Source: Ramazzottius varieornatus (taxonomy: Eukaryota > Tardigrada > Eutardigrada > Parachela > Ramazzottiidae). Taken from it: 64,000 bases of DNA. Of the stretch, positions 31,401 to 44,343 are shown piece by piece (position 1 is the first letter of the stretch; the number at the start of each line of letters is the position of its first letter). A program made the translations under genes and the position numbers. The notes under the pieces were generated by a model, which saw nothing but the letters and a program-made list of their open reading frames with translations, was not told the origin of the DNA and ran no database searches. The DNA is taken from assembly GCA_001949185.1 (NCBI GenBank), contig BDGG01000008.1:493648-557647 (forward strand). Direction: 5' to 3'.

Positions 31401-34400
31401 ACGTTCCGGAATCTTGGTCGCACTCGAGCGAACCATTGGTACCGTATGGGTTGCAGTTGCATTCTTGACAGCCGGTAATGGGATGGAAGCCATATGTTCT
31501 GGGCATGCACATATCACAGCGTTCACCCATTACCCTTGGGGGACAGATACAAGCGCCGGAGACGGGATCACAGACGCTGTTGAATGGGCAGTTGCAGACC
31601 CGACATTCTGGGAAACCCCAATAACCCGATTTACACCGATTACACTGAAAAGGACGGACACTAAAATTACATCGTTCGCATTCAAGAAAAATTGGAAGCT
31701 CGGTAAACAAACTTGATAGTATTATTTTCCCCAAGTGACGCATATTGTTGGTGTCTTTGGCCGACAGTGAGCGCCATTTGAAAAACGATGTTGTCGAGAT
31801 TGTTCGACAAGGTCCCATTATCATACTGAATATATATTCGAAATATATTTTCCAAGGTCGAAAATTGGGAAACTGACCAACCTTTCTGCCGATAACGTTG
31901 GTACGGCATTGGCACTGACCGCCAAGTTCTTCGCACTGGAACGAGGTGGAGCCCTCCAAGTTGCATTCGCACTGCATGGCCTCATTGTTGAAAGCGGAGA
32001 CCAGCGAGAAGGTTCCTTGTCGACAGAACCCTTTGACGTCAGGGTCGATCTCGAAGTAGTCCTTCGAGCACTGGTTGATGAAGCTAGTGGCCAAGTCACG
32101 TGGGGTTTCATGAAGGAACCGGCGTTCGTACTGGTTGGCTGGTACAGCGATGACGTAGTCGAGGTAAACTTCGTGGCCGTCCTTTCCCTTGATGGTGATG
32201 GAGTAGTCTCTGCCTAGGCGGAAACCGATACCGGGACCTTCAGCATGGCGCAGGACAGCTCGACAGCCACTAAGCGAAGGGCAGAAGTGGGTCTCCAGTG
32301 TGGCTGGGTTGGACTCCACCCCTTGAACCGCAGCCTCGAATTCACCACCGGCTCCGTTTGGCTGATAGTAATGGACAAGTATCACATGGTCACCTGCAAA
32401 AACATTGTTATTTTGGTTTCTCATTTCATTTCTATTTTGTTTTCCAGTTTTGGCTTGATTTTCCGGTGTTCAGCCTTATAGATTTTTCTGATTTTTCAGA
32501 ACTTACCGGCTCGTTGAGTTGTTCCTCGTAGGTACGACGTTTGGTTCGTCAAGTACAGCATGGCGGTCTGGACCTTCGCCGGTAACCCAGGAATCTCCGG
32601 TCGCATGTGGGAAATCTGGGTGTCAGTTTCGGCTTCCACCACATTAGAGTCAGGTACAGCCGGGAACTCGCCCGTGACGCAGGCTCCGTCGACAATGACG
32701 CACCCACTTTGTGGCCGGACGTGGTCGTTGTGCCATTCAGAAGCAGGGACCGCGATCAAGTCGGTCACCACCAAGTCCGGCTGCACTCCGTTCACTCCCA
32801 GTGGTGTTATGGTCAGCCTGAGGTACCGGTCACTCGGAGCGAAGACAGCTGGCTTACCACCGTTCTCGAGAACCACACTGCGGCAGACGTGTTCGTACGG
32901 GCAGTTATAGAGCGCCGCTCGGTATTCGAGGGGCGTGGTGCTCGTGCGCTTGTTGACCGTAATGTTTAGTCCGGAGACTCCGTTCAGCTCACGAGTGAAG
33001 TAAGCGAGGACCTGAAGAGAATATGATAGGATTAAAACCCACAACCTTCAAATAACTGAATTAAATGGGAACTCGGTACACAAACTCGACGAAGACGTTT
33101 TCCCAAGTGGCAGACCTTTACAGTGCCACTGGCTGAAAGCCTGTGCCACGTGGAAAAAGCATTTTGTCGAGGTTGTTTGCCGAGGTCTCAGGTTGTCAGT
33201 GCAGCAGTTTATTCAGAATAGAATTTATTCTTTATCGTAAGGTCTTGTTTACTGAAGTTTTGAAAACTTTTCGAGTTCTCAACGGAAGAGGATCGCGTTC
33301 GTACCAGATGATGCGGTTCGGTTGGGAGGATTTCAGCTTCCATGGTCAACTGCGGTTGGCTAGCGTCGATGAGCGCTCCTTTGAGCCCGCGTCTTGTCGA
33401 GTCATCAATGATGGGTTTCAGTGTGTCACCGTTCTTCTTGTAGAAGGAGTTGACAGCCGGATCCACGTGAATATACTTGTCAGCGAGGTTAGGATACGTG
33501 AAGTTCCTGCAGGTGTGGGCTTGACCATACAGGCATGGGTCGTGGACTGCTTCTTGCAGGACCGTAGCTTCGTAGTAAGCTTGAGGAAGGAGGACAATGT
33601 AGTCGATAAGGACCGGCTTGGCAGTTTTCATCAGCACATGCCATTGACCGGGGTGCAGCACGAATGTGTTGGTCAGGGTTCCTTCTCCGACACTGGCATA
33701 CTTTCCGTCTCTGGTGGGCAGGAAGTCCACGACAGCTTTCTGGTCAGCTTCTGCGCGGTGATTTGATTCAGGAATGACTATCACGTCGGCTCTGGCGGTG
33801 GTGTTAGCCAGGTTGGCGTAGCGAACAAGCATGCGGTACAGACTGGGCTTGCGAATATGGACGGGAATCTCGATCTGTTGTTGCTTGTTAGACATGACGG
33901 CGTACCCGCGCCACGAATATCCGGGGAAGTCGGAATCCTTGAACTCGTATTGCACCGGGCCGTTCTCAACGGCGCGACCATCCTCGGCTAGACGCACATC
34001 AAACTTGGGCATCATGAGATCCGACGGTCTTTTAAACGGGAAGAGAACTTACCTTCGAACTTTAGGTGATGGAGTGTCGGGAAGTAATGAAGCTTAACCA
34101 CTTGGCTGCATGTTTTGCCATTGATTCGCGGGCGGCAAACACATTGTCCATTGTTCTTGTCACAGACGGGACTGACTGCACCACCGACATCACAGCCACA
34201 GCCAACGCAGCCGTGGAGGTTGGCTCCATCCATCTTGTAGAAGCCATCCTTACACTTGGTGCACTGGCGGGCTTCCACGTTGCTCTTGCAGGGACATGCG
34301 CCAGTGCGTCCATCACAGATGGACAAGGCGGAAACGGTGCCATCTTGGTTACAGGCGCACTCGTCGCAGCCACTTGGATTGTACAGATCCAGTCCCCAAT

Positions 34401-37400
34401 AACCGGGCTTACACCTGTCCAAAGAGGCAAGTTTTTCTGCCAACATCATTCTTCAATAGCATCAAAACTATTGTTTCTTACTTGTCACAGATTCTGCCAG
34501 TGACTCGTTCTTTACACTGACAAAGTTCTCCTTCCACTTTCCCGCAGCCTCCAAACGATGCAATGAGGCCGGCCGGGTGGCAGTTGCACCCCTCACAAAG
34601 CGGATAGTTGTAAAAGCCTACAAGGTGGTAGAAAACCTCAGTTAAGTATCAGCCGATAAGATTGACAGGTTGGCTCACCTTCGGCGCAGGCGTTGCATGT
34701 CTTGCCGACAAAGTTCTTCTTGCACTGGCATTGTCCCCTGACGTCACATGTGGTGCCAATGGTTCCATAGGAGTCACAGTTACAGGCCAGGCATTCAGGG
34801 AACTTGTAGTAGCCAGCCGCGCACATATCGCATGCTCGGCCGGAGTAGTTGTTCTTGCAAGGACAGCGTCCACTGACGGGGTCGCAGACATCATTGACTG
34901 ATCCAGCTGGGTCGCAGTTACACCTTGCGACCGGCAGACGTCCGAAGTAGCCCGGTGCCGTCTGGTCGCATCGCGGTCCGGTATGTCCAGGCTTGCACTT
35001 GCACACGCCGCTGCTCTTGTCGCAGATGTCTTTCTCGGTGCCCGACGGATCACAGTCACAGGGTGTGCAGTTGGGACCGGAGTAACCATCAGCGCTACAA
35101 AGTGACGATTGTCGACGAATGGTACAACCGTGAGAACCTAAGGGAAGACTTGAACCCTACCACTGGTTACACCGACGTCCTCCGAAGTTGTTGGTACAAA
35201 CGCACTGACCAGTTCCGCGCTCGCAGGTGGTACCAGGGACCGTGCCACGAGCATCGCAGTCGCAAGCAGTACAGTTGGGAAAATCGAAGAAGTTATCCAT
35301 ACACTGCAAAACGGCAACATGGGAACTTGGCTTCACATGTCAAACGACATGCGGTATCCCGAGAAACTCACCTGATCGCATTTGGGTCCGGTATAGTTTG
35401 GCTTACATGGGCAGTTGCCAAAGCCGGCGTTGCAGACTTGGTTAATCGTTCCGTTGTAATTACACTCGCATGGCTTGCAGGTCGGATAGTCAAAGTATCC
35501 GATGTTGCTGTTAATTAGAAGGCGGTAAGTGAAACGGTTAGTGTCAAGTATTCTTCCCTCCATAATTACAGTAATACCACAACTGTAAGGAAACTTACCA
35601 GCGATCGCAGTTCGTTCCGGTGAAATTTTGCTTGCACTCGCAAATTCCAGTAATCTCGGCGCAGTTCCCGGTGGAAAAGCGTGGGTCACATCGACAAACT
35701 GAAAAGGTCGCGAGATCACCTTATCGTACGCTAACCGGAATCTTCGAAGAATATAGTGAGCTGTGAGCCTGAGTTCGAGGATTACTTTGGCAAGTGTCCC
35801 TGTCGGTTTTCATTTTGCCTTTCGGGTGAAAGTAACCATTTCGGCATTTCTCGCAGTTGATTCCTTCCGTGTTGTCCTGAAAAATGCCAGATCCAGGTTC
35901 CGATAGTCAGAATGACACGAAACAGACATCAAAGTTCCTTGACGATACTGTACACCAAATTAGCTTACTCTGCAATTGCGGCAGACGCCACCGCCCTCAT
36001 AGTTGCCGTGAATGTCCAGACTGAGATGCTTTTCGTCGACATCTGCGCTATATTCGCATTCCGTCGAATGACCGTGACAATTACAGGCTAAAATCAGAAA
36101 CCATTTCAGTGCGCATTTCACGCCCTGTACGCTTGAGATTATGTGAAAGTCTATGAAGGCTTCTGGAATAATCAAAGGCTACGCTACTTACGCTCGCAGG
36201 CGTTGGAGCTGTTTTCCATAGCAGGTTTCCATTTTTTCTACAAAATGGTCATGTTATACGAGATTGATTTTGAGTGCCCAAATACAGAAGATGACAATGC
36301 TGTCTCACGCAAGAGATACCTGAACGAATCCTGGGCAGCAGTGGTCGCAGTAAGGTCCACAGGTGTTATGGACGCACCGGCAAAGCTGTCGAGAGGGTTC
36401 GTTGGGATCTTGGACATCACACGAGCTGGCATGACCGTTGCAGACGCACAGACCACCGACACTGATGTCTCTGACACTGTAGTAGTACTAAAAACAGAAA
36501 AACACTCTTCTCGATGTTGTACTCTTATTCTAATTGTTTTTTTCAAGACCTCTGATATTTGGAACTTGGTAGACAAACTCGGCAGGATCGATTTTTCAAG
36601 TGGCGCACGTCTTCAGCTGATAACACCGCAACCCGTGCGCCACTTGGGAAAACATCTTGGTGCGTTTATTTGTTGAGCGCCCACTGAATGTTTTCCTTAC
36701 TCGACGTGTAACGGTTGGATCTTGCCGGACGACACCCGTAGTATGGCCTAACAGTGTTTTCATCCGTTGGAACTGGAAGCGGACGTTGGTGGCCTTTGTC
36801 CAGTTTTGGAGTACCGAGTTGGAGAGAAAGTTCCCGCGGCCTGGTCGATCGTTCACGAGGGAGACAACGATCTATTTGATAAAAAATGGCCTAATCGGTG
36901 AGAAATCAGATATGATAAGGAATTTCAGTCTGTACCCACCTCTCCTCCTTCAAGTGGCACGATTCTGCTGTATTTGGAGGTACATATCACATCGTCGTCT
37001 TTCAAGATGGGCTGATCAGGCTCAATACCAAAGTACGATTCACAGTCGGAAGGCTCGGCAAAATGCTGCCACGGCTGCCATGTTTTCCCGTAGTCATTTG
37101 ATCGTAACAGGGTCCAAACTTCGGGTCTTGGACTGTTACCCATTCTCAGCAACAGATAGGCCACATGGAATTCCTGGAAAAGCCAAAACACATTTAGAAA
37201 AAACTGATGGGCATGGTCCATATTAGGGTCGACACTTCTGATATTCAACCCAGACTTCTGAGGAGCGAATCTTCAATTCGGTTTAGTGAAAAATAAAGTA
37301 CGGTACTGTTGAATAAGAAAGCTAATAAACGGACCTGGTTGAAATCGATGGTAAGGTTGACTTCCATGAACTGTGCTCCTCTTGAAAGCGGCGGGCTTTG

Positions 37401-37814
37401 CCACCTGGAAAAAAATTAAATTCTGGAAAAATTCTGGACAAAATATGGACAGAGTATCCAAGTCTGACTTTGCGAGTCGGTATTGCATTCGGCATACCAT
37501 CTTTCCGTTCCGTCGTTGGCGTTTTCGGCTGGATGAGACTGGTCCGCCGAGTTTGCATCGCAGTAATCGCAAATTTGTCCGTTGATGACAAAGTACTTCT
37601 CATGTCCGACACGTTGTTGTTGGTCTCCTCTTTCCAAGTTGGCACCGGTAAGTTTGCAGTATAGTTCCGGTTCCCCTTCTCCGCAGGTTGCTGTCGCAGA
37701 AATTCGACGTCCTGTGGCCAAATTGAACTGCCCAGGTTGCAAGCCTGCCGCTTGCGAATAAGCTCGCTCACAACAGCAAAGTACCATAGCAAAAACAATT
37801 AAATTCGTACCCAT
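22463..37814 (-). CDS. LanA: Laminin subunit alpha (alpha-3/5, LanA type)
   Basis: A basement-membrane chain with many short introns, read from ATG at 37814 to TAA at 22463-22465. Domain order on the minus strand: signal peptide ([16 protein letters not shown]); LN domain 37.75-36.4 kb ([37 protein letters not shown]); LEa EGF-like repeats 36.4-34.05 kb; a long domain-IVb-like region 34.0-31.95 kb, the mark of alpha-3/5 chains; LE repeats; L4a 31.05-30.37 kb; LE repeats to 28.9 kb; coiled coil 28.9-26.5 kb that would pair with beta and gamma chains; LG1-LG3 26.5-24.4 kb; a Thr-rich linker 24.35-23.85 kb; LG4-LG5 to the stop. Four introns carry the palindromic element. No frameshift was noticed, but not every exon edge was fixed. 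Confidence 0.92.
23960..24020 (-). repeat. (ACC)n microsatellite coding for a Thr run
   Basis: On the + strand this is GGTGGTGGTGGT with a few GTA interruptions. It encodes an uninterrupted run of thirteen Thr followed by further Thr in the LG3-LG4 linker of the laminin chain. That linker is variable and often glycosylated or cleaved in laminin alphas, which explains the tolerance. Confidence 0.75.
24141..24264. repeat. Palindromic element, copy 6 (laminin intron)
   Basis: Left arm GGAAGGCCGGCAAACCAAACG, core CAAGCTGCGCACGCTT and GACGTGCGCCACTTG. It lies in the intron that interrupts the LG3-LG4 linker (donor near 24290, acceptor near 24089 on the minus strand). Confidence 0.75.
31694..31815. 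repeat. Palindromic element, copy 7 (laminin intron)
   Basis: GGAAGCTCGGTAAACAAACTTGA on the left, CAAGTGACGCAT and GAGCGCCATTTG in the core, TGTCGAGATTGTTCGACAAGG on the right. It lies in an intron in the LE region. Confidence 0.78.
33067..33188. repeat. Palindromic element, copy 8 (laminin intron)
   Basis: GGGAACTCGGTACACAAACTCGAC on the left and GTCGAGGTTGTTTGCCGAGGTCTC on the right. The core is CAAGTGGCAGAC...CTGTGCCACGTGG. It lies in an intron within the IVb region. The outer arms are among the best preserved. Confidence 0.8.
36560..36682. repeat. Palindromic element, copy 9 (laminin intron)
   Basis: GGAACTTGGTAGACAAACTCGGC, core CAAGTGGCGCACGTCTTCAGC and CCGTGCGCCACTTGGG. The core arms match almost perfectly. 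It lies in the intron after the LN exon ending DPTVTRR. Confidence 0.8.
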
Positions 37815-38482
37815 CTTTGGCCAAATCTTCCTTTCGGACTATGATAAATTAGACGGGCATCTTGAGCTTGTCCGACATCACCAATTAATGCTAGCTTGCT
37901 TTTGTCTCGCACTGTGTGGACGCCTAGCGAATAACTTGGTGGTAGAATTTGGTGGAAGCCACCTCGAAATGGAAGTCGATTGGAGGAAAGATTCAGCAGG
38001 GTGACAGTCACATCTGATTCATATCGATCGTATCGATGAAAGGCAGATATCCTCACTGAAATACGACGCTAAGGCGTGGACCACGTACCACTTCCTTTCA
38101 CACGAACGCCCGAAGAAGCTGTGAAAACTTGCCGCTTACTTTCGGTGTCCTTTATCACGAACAACGATTCTACAAAAATAAATAGTACGTCAGAATTCTT
38201 TAAATAATCACGAGTTAATGCTGTAAGACACTGGCAGCGGACACCGTTGATTCAGACTACGCGACCGCTGGGAGAAGGAAGGAGAAGGAGAAGAGTAAAC
38301 TACGTGAAAAGGTGCAGAACAAAGATCTTAAGCAAACAAGTAGGCCACTCATGCAAGACTCAATTACTGATTAAGTGCTGATTTATTATCACCCAACTCC
38401 CTTATCTTCATTTGACGCCAAGGAGGAAGAAGAGCTTTCAAGGCAGTGTGTTGGTGATTCGTCAGCTTGGCCCATGAATACC
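37815..38482. other. Region upstream of laminin, downstream of GALE
   Basis: Promoter and 5' UTR of the laminin gene and 3' UTR of GALE, both on the minus strand. An 85-codon minus-strand frame at 37799-38056 overlaps the laminin start; it has no family signal and was not accepted as a gene. Confidence 0.4.
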
Positions 38483-40423
<1,941 letters not shown>

Positions 40424-40559
40424 TGGAAGAAAAACGGATCGGATGCAGTGTAAAGGAAGAACACACCGTGCAGCCCGGAAGTGTATCAACTGATGAGATG
40501 AAAATGATCAGCTGTTCGCGAATCGCACTGTTCATCAATAAACGGATAAACAATCAATA
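40424..40559. other. GALE upstream region
   Basis: Promoter-proximal DNA of GALE, interrupted further upstream by the MITE at 40560. No motif stands out. Confidence 0.3.
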
Positions 40560-40990
40560 AGGGCTTACAAAGATACATTACACCGCTGGTGGAATTACAA
40601 CGCTGGTGTAATCGGCTCCACCTACACCTTTACGATTGGCCTATTCATTCCACCAGACATTATACTTTCGGTGTAATTACGAGTCGCTCCGGAACGACTC
40701 GTAATTACACCAGACTTAACCAACATCCCGAGAGCGCTGTGCTCCCCTCCAAACTTTCAATGTTACTTCTATGACGAAGTTTCTCGCCACCCGTTCTACT
40801 GGTGAGTGTATGGTGGTTCCTCCGACATCAAAGATCTTATAATCCTCCGATCGTACTTACTTGCAGTACGGGGCTTTCAAAGCCAGTCGTTGCACCGCTT
40901 TCCTAACTGGTCAAAAAAACTTTCTGGGCATATCCACCAAAGTAGCTGGTGTAACTACACCACCAAGCCAGCTTAGTCTTTGTAAGCCCT
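40560..40990. mobile_element. 431-bp Harbinger-type MITE
   Basis: Terminal inverted repeats AGGGCTTACAAAG (left) and CTTTGTAAGCCCT (right) are perfect and flanked by TA on both sides. Subterminal GGTGTAATTAC-type motifs recur. An internal near-perfect 42-bp palindrome (GGTGTAATTACGAGTCG and its complement) lies at about 40669-40712. There is no coding capacity. The ends match those of the transposase-bearing element at 52764-55219, so this is a non-autonomous derivative of that family. Confidence 0.8.
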
Positions 40991-41614
40991 TATTCAACGG
41001 AGAATGGATGAGCTGTACGGCTGCAGTGACGTCAGCGCGGGATTTTCAGGCTACAGGTAAATCAGGAACTTCTGGGTCCACCGAAGAACCTGTAGTACTT
41101 CGGCAGCTAATCCACATAAACTCCGAAAACGAGAAGTTTGCTGAGCACTGCTGAGATATTGATTTCAGTTGTAAGTGTTGATGAACTGTACGCTTCGAGG
41201 CTACTGCAACATTGAGCATGCGTGACACCAACAAGAAACCCGCCACTATCCATGCGTGTAGGCGCCGTATCGTAAGGCCCAGGCGTCGAAGAAAAGACAT
41301 AGACTCCTAGCATAAGTTTCAACTTGACTGGAACCGGGAACTCGGGCTATTAGACAGCGAGTACTAACCAAAAGCATACTGGGGCTTTTACAGTATTAGG
41401 AAGTCAGCTTTTCCGACAAATAAGCAAGCAAGCGTCGTAAATTGTCAGCTAACTGCAGGGGATCAGCTTTGTCATATTACCAATAGCTGGAATAACAGAG
41501 ATGCTGTAACATCAGAAGAATAAATTCTGGTAAAAAACAAAGGAAATTACTCAGGCCGAGCTCATTTCCTGTTCAATATTGTCAGCAGCGAGATAGTAAC
41601 AATCTAACCGAAAA
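40991..41614. other. Intergenic region
   Basis: No coding frame with family support. It separates the MITE from the protease 3' end. Confidence 0.4.
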
Positions 41615-43713
41615 TCAGCCGTGATTCTGCTGGTTCAAAAGCATGAGAGTCATAAGGTGAGCGTTGACTTCACCAGGAAGCGGGACAGGGTTCGGATATT
41701 TCGCAACTTTTTCGATCCATTTGAGGTACAGCGAGACTCGCGTGTACACTGCCGGCTTCTTCCCGCCACATCTATGGAAAGATAGGCATAAAACACTCAC
41801 CTACTTATGTAACCACACCGTGCACGTACCCTGCTCCATAACTGATGATACCGTCGAGAGTCCAGTAAGCGTCGCTGCCCACTCCGTTACGACAAACTAG
41901 CGGACCTCCGCTGTCCCCCTTACAGGGCTCAGCCTACAGAATAAAAAAAAAGCGATTCAGTCAGCCTCGACTGGGTGGGCCTCGTACAGTGAGTGTTACC
42001 TCGTCAGCAGACCGCATGGTGCAGATCATGTTATCTTTTAACAAGGACTTCCAGTAGGTGGAGCAATTCCTGCGGTCCTACAGGAGTATGAACTTCTGAT
42101 TGCCTCGTCTCAGTTCAGTCGGCAGTGCAACTGTTAAGCTTTTCCTTACCAGAATCGGCACGACGGCTTGTTGTAGAACTTCCGCATGGGTAGCCAGAGG
42201 ATTATCAGAAAACTGGTGCACACTGATGGCTCCGTCCGCTACCCTCAGTACCCTGAGCCGCGCGTCCCTTCGCTTCAGAAAATTTAGGGCTTGAAGAAGA
42301 GCTGGTTGATATTTGTACACATTTTTCCCGTTCTCCGTAAGCAATATCGGTATATCTTTCACAGATTTGGACGTGGTTGAAACGCTGGCGCCAGTCGTAG
42401 AGCTTTTTGAGTAAGAGCTTATAGTTGTGGCTGCAGTTGGTCTTACGGTTGTTCTTGTGGTCGTTCGTGCGGCGGTTCGAGCGGTGGTTACGTTGCTCCT
42501 CTTAGTCGATTGTGGTGTCGTGGTGATACGTTTAGTCTTGGCTGTTGTAGCCGACGGGGTGACGGAAGTCGCAGGCGCCTTACTGACGGAAGTCGAAGTG
42601 CTGGATGCAGTCCAGGTCGTCGCTGGTGTGGTTTCACTCGTTATGATGGTGGTAGCGGAACTTGTTGATGCGGGTGAGCTCGACATCGAGGAGCTCGTCG
42701 ACTCTGTGTTTGCCTTCGTCGGTGTCGAATCCTGAAGTTCGATGGAGCCAGAAGCAGAAACTGTTGTCACTGGCGTTGTAGTTGAGGTTGGCGTCGTCAC
42801 TAACGTTGAGGTCGAAGTAGAAGAAGGGGTAACAGATGGTGCGGAAGAGGCGGTAGTGCTGTTACCGGTCTCGTTCAGGTTCGGAGCAGGGATCGCCACA
42901 AACTGATCCAGGTACCGACCCCATCCCGTTACAACGCATTGTTTTCCTGGTTCCGGGTCGTCATTAGCCGCTGGTAGACACACTGCCGAAATTCGCTCAG
43001 TGAAGACCATTGGGTACGTAAGTCGAATAACACTTATGTCGTTGGTAGGAGCGCCCACCGAGCTGTAGTATGGATGCTTGAAAACTGCAACTACGCTGTA
43101 GTCCCTCTCCACTTCTTCGGCCGCTGACATGTTATATTCCGCCACTCTTATCACGTATCGACTTGGTACCGTCCTGAAAAAGAAAACAGACAAAACTGAG
43201 CCCACTGAGCAAAGCCTGGCATCGCGAAGTAGAAGTTAATCGTAGTCATAAAATGTCTTACGGTCCCGGGAAACAGTGTCCAGCTGTGAGGATGAATAGC
43301 GGGTTTAGTATGGTTCCTCCACAGAAGAAGGAGATGCCGCCTTTCACACGCTCTCCTATTCGGACCTGAAATCACAAAAGACAATGTTTGATGTGGAAGG
43401 ATGGTCCACAGCAAGCGAACTTTTTCAGTGTTCCCGGAAGTTTGCACTTGCCTGCCATGGCCAGCTTCCCGGTATGGCGCTTTCCCCTCCTACAGAGCCA
43501 ATCATACAGTAGCATACTTGTTAGCCAAAACCGACGAAGTAACAGTACTTTGTGGTCGGATTTTCAAATTGGCAGTTCCCGGGAAATTTGGGACTTGGGG
43601 TGTACCTAATATCCGATGGCCCGACAAAAGAGAGGGAGTAATAGCAGGTCGTCCACAAAACTTTACTTCCGCCTGTTGAGCGCATGAAATGAATCCGAGA
43701 TGGAGCGTCGAAG
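41615..43713 (-). CDS. Trypsin-like serine protease with mucin-like insert
   Basis: Secreted S1 protease, 5' exon not found (the first visible exon begins after acceptor CTCTTTTCAG at 43713). A propeptide with CGRPAITPSL precedes the activation site R-ILGGGESA, made by joining two exons. The catalytic triad is visible: His in LTAGHC near 43.28 kb, Asp in NDISVIRL near 43.04 kb, Ser in CKGDSGGP near 41.92 kb. After CVVTGWG the chain enters a Ser/Thr-rich block of ~170 residues (42870-42360) and then a ~60-residue non-repetitive piece. It rejoins the normal fold at EVLQQAVVPIL. So the insert sits in the autolysis loop. The residue at the S1-pocket base appears to be Glu (AEPC) rather than the usual Asp of trypsins. 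The C-terminus extends ~25 residues past the last helix. Confidence 0.82.
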
Positions 43714-43726
43714 CTGAAAAGAGCAA

Positions 43727-44343
43727 ACAGGCCTACTATGCCCATATCTCAAAGGCACGAAGCTTTGTTATAGTCGACACGAACCTGCAGAAAGCACAAG
43801 AAGCCATCGACCCAGGAGATGCTGAAACCTGGAGATCATCCCGGATCCAGGTCTTCCAGCGAAGATGTTGCAGCCAGCAGCACGAACTTCCTAGCCCTTC
43901 CGAATTTATGGGGATGTTCCCTCCTTCAGTCAAAAGATTGGAAGGAATCCGCTCGGACGCGTTATCGGAGGAAATTCCTTCAGTTCGCCCGCATTGACTT
44001 GCTAGAGCATAGGTCACGAGGATCTCACTGCGGCTCGATCGCCTCTGTGGCGCGGATGAACTTGCCAGGAAACATACTGCTGATCTGACCGTTTGCAAAG
44101 TCGATCTTCAAGCAATACGTGACTTCGACTGCCACTTCAGCAGGGCATCTCCACGCAAAGCACAGTCTATAAAAAGGCTAATAACGAAGGCAACGACTCT
44201 AATACCACACAACCTAAATGGAAACTATTTTTACAGAAGATGCAGAAAGAAACGGTGCATAAGGCAGAACTAACAACCAGCGTATGACGAACGAGTAAAA
44301 CAATAACACCTCAAACGGATGACTTCAGAATCACAATTACATT
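43727..44343. other. Region between protease and HSD17B12
   Basis: It should contain the missing first exon (signal peptide) and promoter of the protease and the 3' UTR of the reductase. A minus-strand frame at 43736-44098 could be partly exonic but shows no clear signal peptide. Confidence 0.35.

Noticed and set aside
37799-38056. 85-codon minus-strand frame overlapping the laminin start
   Set aside because: No family signal, overlaps the laminin ATG in another frame, and lies where 5' UTR is expected.
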